From: an uncultured Phaeodactylibacter sp.
GTDB lineage: Bacteria; Bacteroidota; Bacteroidia; Chitinophagales; Saprospiraceae
Assembly: GCA_913062745.1 (NCBI GenBank)
Contig: CAJXXJ010000262.1
Location: 1 to 5,914 of the forward strand
Direction of reading: 5' to 3'
Length of the DNA: 5,914 nt
In this document: positions 1-5,425 of the stretch, in pieces
Layout of the letters: each line of letters opens with the position of its first letter
Numbering within the stretch: the stretch's first letter is position 1
Notes under the pieces: generated by a model
What the model saw: only the letters and a program-made list of their open reading frames with translations
Told to the model about the DNA's origin: nothing
Database searches by the model: none
Made by a program: the position numbers and the translations under genes

Positions 1-442
1 TTTCCAGCAGCCGCAGCCGGGGGGTGGTTTTGGGGGTATCGAGGATAGTGACATCCAGGTCTTCCACCTCAAATTTGAAGCGGTTGCTGAGCGTCGCGAT
101 ACCGCTCATCCGCTGCATTGTATTGAGGACGAGCCGTTCTGCAATAAGCAGGGCACGGGTATTACAGTGTACTTCGAAGGCAATATCGCCATAGCTCACC
201 GCTTCGCCATCCTCTTTCACTTTCGTAAAAGCCATTTCCGGGTCCACCCGGCGGAATATGCGCTCTGCTACATCCATACCGGCCAGTACGCCCGGGTCCT
301 TGATAAGGAGGCGGGCGCTGCTCTTGTCCTCTTCAGGGATGCAAGCCAGGGAGGTATGGTCTCCATCTCCCACGTCTTCCTGCAAGGCTTGTTCTACGAA
401 AGTATCGAGGTAGTTCTTTATAGTGGTCTCGTCGGTAATCAT
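1..442 (-). CDS. nadC: Nicotinate-nucleotide pyrophosphorylase (carboxylating), N-terminal part, cut by window edge
   Basis: Quinolinate phosphoribosyltransferase converts quinolinate and PRPP to nicotinate mononucleotide, CO2 and pyrophosphate, the cytosolic entry step of de novo NAD synthesis. The reverse strand from the ATG at 442 reads 147 codons and runs off the window, about half of the usual 280-290 residues. Visible family marks are EDVGDGDHTSLACIP (residues 22-36, the N-terminal signature typical of Bacteroidota NadC), AERLVLNTMQRMSGIAT (101-117, containing the PRPP/quinolinate-site Arg103) and ILDTPKTTPRLRLLE (133-147). The last motif is normally DTRKTTP, so Pro137 here replaces an Arg that contacts substrate in characterised enzymes, while Lys138 is kept. 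The start is the only sensible ATG and lies about 20 nt downstream of a good promoter; there is no Shine-Dalgarno sequence, as usual in this phylum. The family call is firm. Whether the enzyme is fully active is open because of Pro137 and the missing C-terminal half. Confidence 0.93.
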   Translation of the reverse strand, partial: MITDETTIKNYLDTFVEQALQEDVGDGDHTSLACIPEEDKSSARLLIKDPGVLAGMDVAERIFRRVDPEMAFTKVKEDGEAVSYGDIAFEVHCNTRALLIAERLVLNTMQRMSGIATLSNRFKFEVEDLDVTILDTPKTTPRLRLLE

Positions 443-464
443 GGCGCTAATTGGTTTGAAGGCG

Positions 465-495
465 CAAAAGTACAGCTTTTCCGCCGCTAAGGCAA
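465..495 (-). promoter_or_regulatory. Bacteroidota-type promoter of nadC
   Basis: On the minus strand a -33 element TTG (complement of 493-495) is followed by a 20-nt spacer and TACTTTTG (complement of 465-472), an exact match to the Bacteroidota -7 consensus TAnnTTTG. The predicted transcript would start near 460 and give a leader of about 20 nt before the nadC ATG at 442. This suggests nadC has its own promoter even though it lies just 64 bp behind the DUF6702 gene on the same strand. It is a sequence match only, without expression evidence. Confidence 0.6.
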
Positions 496-506
496 GGGAG
501 GAGCGC

Positions 507-1070
507 CTAAAGCGTTATGCGCTGCTGCTCAGCGCCCTCCTGAAAGAGCAGAGTGCCGGTTTTGCCGTTCGGCCAGTCGATATTAGCCAGGTTCTTCTGA
601 TCGCTGTACGTATCGAGAAGTACGCTGTAGCGGACGTCCAGGCTTTCCACAGCCGGCACTTCGGTGGCTTCCATATAACACCATACTGCCGCAAGGTCAT
701 CCGAGATTTCTTTGCCTATAAACTCGTAATCAGCTGGCTTGCCGTTGACCTTGATTTGGAAATGCCGGTTCAGGTAAGCGGCCAAAGCGCGGTCGGCGTG
801 AGCAGCCTCGCGCCCGGTGCACAAATACAAGTCTTCATCGCCGGCTTGTTCCAGCGCAAGCTCCAGGTCGTCGAGAAAGATATGCATGCTGATCTGAATG
901 CTCTGCTGTTCCGGCTTGTACTGCATCAGGCATTTGGAGACATGGAAAGGATGGCGCTCCGAAGCGCTGTCGCCCTCCGCTGCCGGTACTGCGGCTAAAT
1001 TGCTGCCCTGTGGCAGCCACAGCAGGACAGACAGAAGCAAAGCAGGGACGAGCAGGATACGGTTCCACAT
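507..1070 (-). CDS. DUF6702-type exported protein of unknown function
   Basis: This is a 187-residue protein with an N-terminal hydrophobic segment (about residues 4-20, LLVPALLLSVLLWLP) that acts as a signal peptide or membrane anchor, so the rest should be periplasmic or outer-membrane facing. The mature part has the pattern I know from DUF6702 proteins of Bacteroidota: HPFHVSKC near residue 40, IFLDDLE at 64-70, FIGKE at 117-121, WCYMEA at 130-135 and LLDTYSDQKN at 151-160. The ATG at 1070 is preferred over a GTG 13 codons upstream, because the signal peptide starts right at this ATG and the longer form would overlap the preceding gene. It lies 25 bp behind the HupE/UreJ-like gene and is almost certainly cotranscribed with it. 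The HPFHV motif near the mature N-terminus could bind a metal, which is a guess. The molecular function is unknown, and the family assignment comes from memory of motifs without a profile search. Confidence 0.8.
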   Translation of the reverse strand: MWNRILLVPALLLSVLLWLPQGSNLAAVPAAEGDSASERHPFHVSKCLMQYKPEQQSIQISMHIFLDDLELALEQAGDEDLYLCTGREAAHADRALAAYLNRHFQIKVNGKPADYEFIGKEISDDLAAVWCYMEATEVPAVESLDVRYSVLLDTYSDQKNLANIDWPNGKTGTLLFQEGAEQQRITL

Positions 1071-1095
1071 AGTCGTTGTTTTTTGATGGCATCTG

Positions 1096-1701
1096 TCAGG
1101 CCGGCACACGCTCCAGCGCCATAATCAGGGCTATGCCAAAGGCACCTCCGGAGATGAAAAGGTTCCAGGAACGCTGTTTCACCCGGGCCAGGTTAAGGGC
1201 CAGCGCAGATATCAGCAGGATAACAGCTATGATGGCCAATTGGCCGAGCTCTACACCTATATTAAAGGCTAACAGCTGTGTGACGAGCTGATCTTCCTGC
1301 CCGGGCATCAGGCTGGAGCGCAGAAAATTGGAAAAGCCCATGCCGTGTATGAGCCCAAAGAGCAGGGCAAAGAGGTAATTCAGCCGCATCGTACGGCCGA
1401 AGGTGCTGAGCTGCTGCTCTTTTTGGTGGGCGCTTACATTATAAAGTGCAGTAGCCACAATAGTGACCGGAATCAGAAACTCTATCCAGGCCGTATTGAC
1501 CGGCAGATACCCCAGTACCGCAAGCGCCAATGTGAGTGAATGCCCTACCGTAAATGCAGTAGCCAGCAGAACGACGCGTTTCCACTGCCCAAGCCGGTAG
1601 ATAGCGCAAAGAGCCAGGATGAACAGGATATGGTCATAGGCCTGTACGTCGGCAATATGACTAAAGCCAAGTTGGAGGTAAGCCTGAAATGTGGATGCCA
1701 T
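1096..1701 (-). CDS. HupE/UreJ-family integral membrane protein
   Basis: This is a polytopic inner-membrane protein of 201 residues with about six hydrophobic segments (roughly 24-37, 42-64, 72-89, 108-125, 142-167 and 178-197). Conserved polar residues sit where the HupE/UreJ family has them: H15-IADVQAY-D23-H24, FTVGHSLTLAL (H54), IEFLIPVTI (73-81), GLIHGMGFSNF (H119) and FNIGVELGQ (E151). Members next to hydrogenase or urease operons are nickel/cobalt transporters. In Bacteroidota this short form usually stands beside a DUF6702 gene, as here, without those enzymes. The classical second motif FHGxAHGxE is replaced by LIHGMGFSN, so nickel transport is only a possibility. I chose the ATG at 1701. 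A TTG seven codons upstream (1722) would add residues ahead of the expected family start. The leader is A-rich with no Shine-Dalgarno, and a promoter lies about 80-110 bp upstream. The gene begins the two-gene unit with the DUF6702 gene. Confidence 0.85.
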   Translation of the reverse strand: MASTFQAYLQLGFSHIADVQAYDHILFILALCAIYRLGQWKRVVLLATAFTVGHSLTLALAVLGYLPVNTAWIEFLIPVTIVATALYNVSAHQKEQQLSTFGRTMRLNYLFALLFGLIHGMGFSNFLRSSLMPGQEDQLVTQLLAFNIGVELGQLAIIAVILLISALALNLARVKQRSWNLFISGGAFGIALIMALERVPA

Positions 1702-1779
1702 TTTTTCTGCAAAAATACCCAACCTTTTGGAAAATGCCCCGTAAAACCAAGTGGCTATCCAAACTCTTACCCAATTTTG

Positions 1780-1809
1780 AAAAGATAAAAAACGGCTTCG
1801 TTAAGTCAA
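1780..1809 (-). promoter_or_regulatory. Bacteroidota-type promoter of the HupE-like/DUF6702 operon
   Basis: On the minus strand TTG (complement of 1807-1809), a 19-nt spacer and TATCTTTT (complement of 1780-1787) match the Bacteroidota consensus TTG-N19-TAnnTTTG except for the last base of the -7 element. Transcription would begin near 1773 and leave a leader of about 70 nt before the ATG at 1701. Placement and spacing fit well; the start site is inferred. Confidence 0.55.
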
Positions 1810-1904
1810 TATTAAATCTTGGCGTGCCCGGCCGGATAGTATCCGCGGAAGCCAGAACAGTCTGAGCATTTTTTTATCTTTGGGCAGAACGATTTCCCCC
1901 CTGC

Positions 1905-1947
1905 GCACAGTGTCTATACGAATAGTCTAAACCCTTCGCCACTGTGC
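1905..1947. repeat. Inverted repeat GCACAGTG / CACTGTGC with nested hairpin
   Basis: Perfect 8-bp arms lie at 1905-1912 and 1940-1947. Inside, CTAT (1914-1917) can pair with ATAG (1922-1925) around the loop ACGA, leaving an asymmetric 14-nt unpaired stretch on the 3' side. The 3' arm can instead use TGTGCA (1943-1948) to pair with TGCACA (1972-1977), so two hairpins compete for the same bases. It could be an RNA switch, an operator for a dimeric regulator, or chance. Confidence 0.4.
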
Positions 1948-1957
1948 AATACGCCGC

Positions 1958-2081
1958 ACTTTTTACAAATATGCACACATCCTTGCTGGTAAGTTCCCAA
2001 GTACGGCCACGGCTTAGCCTTGTGCCCGGCTTACCAATCCGTCCCCCCACCTTGTTGTCGTAACCTAACTTTTGACAAATA
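1958..2081. repeat. 14-bp direct repeat pair ACTTTTkACAAATA
   Basis: ACTTTTTACAAATA (1958-1971) and ACTTTTGACAAATA (2068-2081) differ at one position, and their starts are 110 bp apart. The pair flanks the 1987-2036 stem-loop and lies upstream of the T9SS gene. The bases around the two copies do not match, so the shared block is sharply bounded. Possible roles are paired regulator sites or duplicated promoter parts, since the second copy contains TTGACA; neither is proven. Confidence 0.4.
1987..2036. repeat. Long inverted repeat TGGTAAG / CTTACCA enclosing a second stem
   Basis: Perfect 7-bp arms TGGTAAG (1987-1993) and CTTACCA (2030-2036) can be extended by two G-U pairs in RNA. Inside them GG-CAC-GGC (2005-2013) folds back on GCC-TT-GTG-CC (2017-2026) around the loop TTA, with a bulged C and a TT bulge. 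This gives a two-storey stem in the likely 5' leader of the T9SS gene, about 90-135 nt before the ATG. No T-tract follows, so it is not an intrinsic terminator. I could not match it to a riboswitch class that I know. Confidence 0.4.
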
Positions 2082-2123
2082 CAGAATTAATTAACTAGCT
2101 AAAAACTTAAACGCCTCAAGCGT

Positions 2124-5100
2124 ATGAAAAACTTTACTTTGTTATTAGTCTTGGCGCTGTTCTCTTTCAGCGCTCAAGCTCAGAATCCTGTAATCGCCAA
2201 GCAGGATTTTGACAACCCAATCGGGCTTTTGTCCTCTTCCGCCAGCCCGGCGCTTAACTCGTTCAGCAGCGCGGCTGACGCGTTCGGAGTGTATCAGCGG
2301 GGCAGTGGTATTGTCTCCTTTGCGTTGCTGGACGACAGTGCATGTGGCTTCGATACGGACGCTCAGGGCATGATCAAGTGCGGTAAAACAGATTCCTGGT
2401 TTGGTGTAGCTGACACGGACAACGGAGACAACTCCACCGGAGACGTGACCGCCTCCTGGACATTCGATATCGCCGGGTCGGGTAGCCTTTCGGTGGAAAT
2501 CGATATGACGGCCATGGGTGACTTTGAATCGAGTGACGAATTTAACTTCACCTACAGCATCGATGGCGGTACACCACAGCCGCTTTTTTCCGGGATGACT
2601 CAGACAGGCGTGATCCAGAGCTATCAGCTGGAAGACGGGGATATTTTCAATGTAGCGGATCCATACGTAATGGAAGGCGTTACGCTGGATAATGACTTTG
2701 AGAAATTCACGGCTTCCGTGCCGGGTACAGGCAGTCAGCTGACGATCACTTTTGAGGGCAATACCGATGGAGGTAGTGAAGCTTTTGCTTTTGATAACAT
2801 CTGCATCCGTGGCCAGGCTTCCGGCGGTAACAACGGTATGCTCAGCGCCGGAGACCTTGCGTTTGTAAGCTACAATTTTGACAATCCGGATACCTGGTCC
2901 CTGCTTTCCTTCACAACCATCCCCGTTGGTACGCAAATTAAATTTACGGACAACGGCTGGTTGGCCAGCGGCGGCTTCCGCGCTAATGAGGGTACCATCA
3001 CCATAGAGTTTACCCAAGAGGTAGCGTGTGGGGTAGAGTTTATCGTAGAGCCAGGAAATGGCGCTTTTGATCTGAATGGCGGTAAGGTCGCTGACCAGAT
3101 TGATGCTTCCGGAAGCCTTGCCTTATCTGGAAGTGGCGATCAGATCCTGGCCTACCAGGGAGAAGATAGTAACCCATCATTCATTACTGCCCTGCACAGT
3201 AACGGTAGCGGTTGGGAATCAGATGCTACCAGCTCCAATACTTCCGCTGTTCCCACAGGCCTGGTGGATGGAGAAACAGCAGTGGCTATTCCGGAGGTGG
3301 ATAACGCTCAGTACAACTGTTCCTTAGTATCCGGTGATGCTTCCAGCCTGCGTATGTCAATCAACAACGGCGCTAACTGGGACGGCAACAACAGCGCATC
3401 ACAAGTTCCTTCTGACTGCTCGTGGGACGTAAGCAGCTGTGGCGGCTCAACGGACCCGGTTTGCAACATCACAAGCGTCAGCCTGCTCAACAACTCCGGC
3501 TGCCAGGACAACGGCACCGGCGACCCTGATGACGACTTCTATACCGTAGACGTCATGGTCAGCTACAGTAACGCACCTACCGGCGGCAATCTCAACCTCT
3601 CTTTCAACGGTATGCCGGTCGATGCTGAGGATGTATCCAATATTGGTTCTTCTTCTTTCCTCTTTGAAGGTATTGCTCTGCCGGCAGATGGCACGCAGGG
3701 GGTACTGGAAGCCAACTTCTCCGTACTGGAAGGCGCTTGCAGCGAAACGACAATTACCAGCGCAGTAAGCGGTTGCTCTGCTCCGGCCTGCAACCCGGTA
3801 ATCAACGAGGTAGACTACGATCAGCCGGGCGCTGATGATGCCGAGTTCGTAGAGCTCTACAACCCTTGCAGCGAGCCGATTGACCTTGGCAACTACACCC
3901 TTATCTTCGTGAATGGCAGCAACGGCACTACTTACAACAGCAGCCCCGTGGCTCTGCCGAGCGTTACCCTGAACCCGGGCGACTACTTTGTGGTCTGCAC
4001 CAGCTCTAATACCGTTACGCCGACTTGCGACTTCCAGCCTTCTTCTGTAAGCAGCATTCAGAACGGTGAGCCGGACGCTATTGCCCTCAACTTCGGTGGC
4101 ACACAGGTAGACGCACTGTCTTACGGTGGTTCTGTACCGGGCTTCACAGAAGGTACCGGCGCTATGGATGAGCCGAGCAACGCAGCGGGTATCGGGCTGA
4201 GCCGCTTCCCGGACGGCAGCGACACCAACAACAACGCGGCGGACTTTGGCCTGTTCTGCGCCACACCGGGTGCGCCTAACACCAATTCCGATCAGTTCTG
4301 CTCTATCCCAGACCCATTTGAGGTAGATCAGCTGGCCTGCAATGGTGACATCGATGCTTCCTACGACAGCAATATTGATCAGTATAACATCTCTACTACT
4401 TGTGCGAAGAATGGCTTCACGCAGGACCGCGGTACTTTTGTGACTGCTCCGGCCTGCGGCGACGTTATCCTGGACGCCAAGCTGGAGAGCCTGTTCCCGA
4501 GCAATGGCTACGCTGGCATCACCATCCGCGAATCCATGGATCCGGGCGCGAAGGCGTTCTCTATAGTACAGTACCCGGGCGGCCGCAAAAATGTAGAATA
4601 CCGCAATACTACCAACGGAGCGCATCAAACCTACTGGTTCGCTACCTGGACGACTAACTTCCAGTACATTCGTATTGTGCGGGAGGGCAACCTGTTTAAG
4701 GCCTACGCTTCTTTCTTCGGTACGCCGGGCTCGTACCAGCTGTTTTTTGCTCAGTTCATTCCGATGTCTTCCTGCGCCCGTGCCGGTATTCTGGTGACGG
4801 CGCCTACCGAAGGCGTATTCACGACGGCTAACTTCTCCGGTGTTTCCATTTCTTCTCCTTTCGCGGCGATGGAATACGACAACACCGAAGACGAAAATGC
4901 ACAGGCTACTGCTGAGTTGTTCCACAACGGCGGCCAGCAACTGGGCACGTTCAATGTATTCCCGAACCCGGCTGTCAACACGCTGAACATCCGCTTTGAG
5001 CAAACCAATGCGGAGGAGGCAGTGATCCGTATCCTTAGCATGGACGGCCGCAACGTCTACGAAGGCGAGCACGGCATCCGCAGTGGTTCGGTTGAGCTCT

Positions 5101-5198
5101 CGCTGGGCAGCCTCGATATGCCTAACGGCATGTACCTGCTGCAAATCGCGACCGGCGATGAGGTGCGTACCGAACGCTTCATGAAAGCCGCCCGATAA
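2124..5198 (+). CDS. Secreted multidomain protein with lamin-tail domain and T9SS type A sorting domain
   Basis: This 1024-residue protein is exported by Sec and then by the type IX system, to be released or anchored on the outer surface. Residues 1-19 are a signal peptide (MKNFTLLLVLALFSFSAQA, cleavage before Gln20). Residues 20-230 look like a beta-sandwich domain ending in EAFAFDNICI. Residues 242-440 carry a domain marked by GDLAFVSYNFDNP and IKFTDNGW. Residues 447-551 resemble an Ig-like Bacteroidota repeat (CNITSVS, then NGTGDPDDDFYTVDV), present once. Residues 555-672 are a lamin-tail domain (NEVDYDQPGADDAEFVELYN). Residues 735-910 resemble DUF1349 concanavalin-like domains (AGITIRESMDPGAK, IRIVREGNLFKAY). 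Residues 942-1024 are the sorting domain (FNVFPNPAVNTLNIRF, SMDGRNVYEG, MPNGMYLLQI). Twenty-one cysteines suggest disulfides. No catalytic motif is seen, so adhesive or polymer-binding roles are inferred. The gene stands alone: a 422-bp region precedes it and a terminator follows 55 bp after the stop. Confidence 0.92.
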   Translation: MKNFTLLLVLALFSFSAQAQNPVIAKQDFDNPIGLLSSSASPALNSFSSAADAFGVYQRGSGIVSFALLDDSACGFDTDAQGMIKCGKTDSWFGVADTDNGDNSTGDVTASWTFDIAGSGSLSVEIDMTAMGDFESSDEFNFTYSIDGGTPQPLFSGMTQTGVIQSYQLEDGDIFNVADPYVMEGVTLDNDFEKFTASVPGTGSQLTITFEGNTDGGSEAFAFDNICIRGQASGGNNGMLSAGDLAFVSYNFDNPDTWSLLSFTTIPVGTQIKFTDNGWLASGGFRANEGTITIEFTQEVACGVEFIVEPGNGAFDLNGGKVADQIDASGSLALSGSGDQILAYQGEDSNPSFITALHSNGSGWESDATSSNTSAVPTGLVDGETAVAIPEVDNAQYNCSLVSGDASSLRMSINNGANWDGNNSASQVPSDCSWDVSSCGGSTDPVCNITSVSLLNNSGCQDNGTGDPDDDFYTVDVMVSYSNAPTGGNLNLSFNGMPVDAEDVSNIGSSSFLFEGIALPADGTQGVLEANFSVLEGACSETTITSAVSGCSAPACNPVINEVDYDQPGADDAEFVELYNPCSEPIDLGNYTLIFVNGSNGTTYNSSPVALPSVTLNPGDYFVVCTSSNTVTPTCDFQPSSVSSIQNGEPDAIALNFGGTQVDALSYGGSVPGFTEGTGAMDEPSNAAGIGLSRFPDGSDTNNNAADFGLFCATPGAPNTNSDQFCSIPDPFEVDQLACNGDIDASYDSNIDQYNISTTCAKNGFTQDRGTFVTAPACGDVILDAKLESLFPSNGYAGITIRESMDPGAKAFSIVQYPGGRKNVEYRNTTNGAHQTYWFATWTTNFQYIRIVREGNLFKAYASFFGTPGSYQLFFAQFIPMSSCARAGILVTAPTEGVFTTANFSGVSISSPFAAMEYDNTEDENAQATAELFHNGGQQLGTFNVFPNPAVNTLNIRFEQTNAEEAVIRILSMDGRNVYEGEHGIRSGSVELSLGSLDMPNGMYLLQIATGDEVRTERFMKAAR

Positions 5199-5252
5199 GG
5201 TTGCTTTTAATATGCCATGCTGCAATTGATGCGGCAGTAAGCGTACTAAAAT

Positions 5253-5300
5253 GAAGAAAGCCTTCCGGAGCTGATGCTGCGGGAGGCTTTCTTCGTTTTT
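5253..5300 (+). terminator. Intrinsic terminator of the T9SS cargo gene
   Basis: The 14-bp arms GAAGAAAGCCTTCC (5253-5266) and GGGAGGCTTTCTTC (5281-5294) pair with one T-G wobble. A 14-nt loop between them can add an AGC/GCT pair. TTTTT follows at 5296-5300. It lies 55 bp after the stop codon at 5198 and ends plus-strand transcription before it runs into ahcY. Confidence 0.85.
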
Positions 5301-5310
5301 GCCAGCGAGC

Positions 5311-5346
5311 AAAAAAATAGCCGCCCGGAAGGAATTCCGGGCGGCT
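5311..5346 (-). terminator. Intrinsic terminator of ahcY
   Basis: Perfect 12-bp GC-rich arms AGCCGCCCGGAA (5319-5330) and TTCCGGGCGGCT (5335-5346) enclose a 4-nt loop. On the minus strand the hairpin is followed after one base by seven T (complement of 5311-5317), so it is oriented for ahcY, about 80 nt past that gene's stop. On the plus strand it has no good T-tract. Confidence 0.9.
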
Positions 5347-5425
5347 TATAAATTCAATTTAGTTCAGCCAACTCAGGCAGCCTCTGTGCAGAGTACTGTG
5401 AGCCCAGGCTGTTGCTTTAGTCGGT

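Larger units (their letters stand above)
1702..2123. other. Divergent intergenic region with structured leader, no gene seen
   Basis: This 422-bp stretch separates the minus-strand HupE-like operon from the plus-strand T9SS cargo gene. I see no credible ORF or tRNA in it. It contains the minus-strand promoter (1780-1809), nested inverted repeats at 1905-1947 and 1987-2036, an alternative pairing of 1943-1948 with 1972-1977, and a 14-bp near-identical direct repeat (1958-1971 and 2068-2081). The last 45 bp before the ATG are AT-rich (2080-2110) and lack a Shine-Dalgarno sequence. A perfect -7-like element TATCTTTG lies at 1875-1882 (+) but has no TTG at the right distance upstream. If used, it would give a 5' leader of about 235 nt that includes all the inverted repeats. 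The true plus-strand promoter is unresolved. Confidence 0.6.

Noticed and set aside
167..490. Open frame of 107 codons on the plus strand
   Set aside because: It is antisense to nadC, whose conserved signature motifs cover the same bases.
423..998. Open frame of 191 codons on the plus strand
   Set aside because: It lies opposite the DUF6702 gene and the nadC start. Its product has no recognisable motif, while the minus-strand frames show conserved family motifs and matching promoters.
1875..1882. TATCTTTG as the definite promoter of the T9SS gene
   Set aside because: The -7 element is perfect, but no TTG occurs 19-21 nt upstream and the leader would be long. It is kept only as a possibility in the intergenic entry.
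1824..2030. 9-bp direct repeat GTGCCCGGC at 1824-1832 and 2022-2030
   Set aside because: A match of this length is expected by chance fairly often in a few hundred GC-containing bases, and the flanks do not match.
2072..2101. TTGACA with TAGCTA as a sigma-70 promoter of enteric type
   Set aside because: The spacing is 18 and the -10 match is weak, and Bacteroidota primary sigma factors use a different consensus.
2145..3017. Open frame of 290 codons on the minus strand opposite the 5' part of the T9SS gene
   Set aside because: It is basic and low in complexity, has no family resemblance, and is fully nested in a well-supported secreted-protein gene.
3447..5312. Open frame of 621 codons on the minus strand opposite the T9SS gene
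   Set aside because: The plus-strand gene in the same place has a signal peptide, recognisable domains and a sorting domain. The antisense product is Arg/Ala/Val-rich with no recognisable motif, runs through the plus-strand terminator, and is a composition shadow caused by rarely used TTA, CTA and TCA codons.
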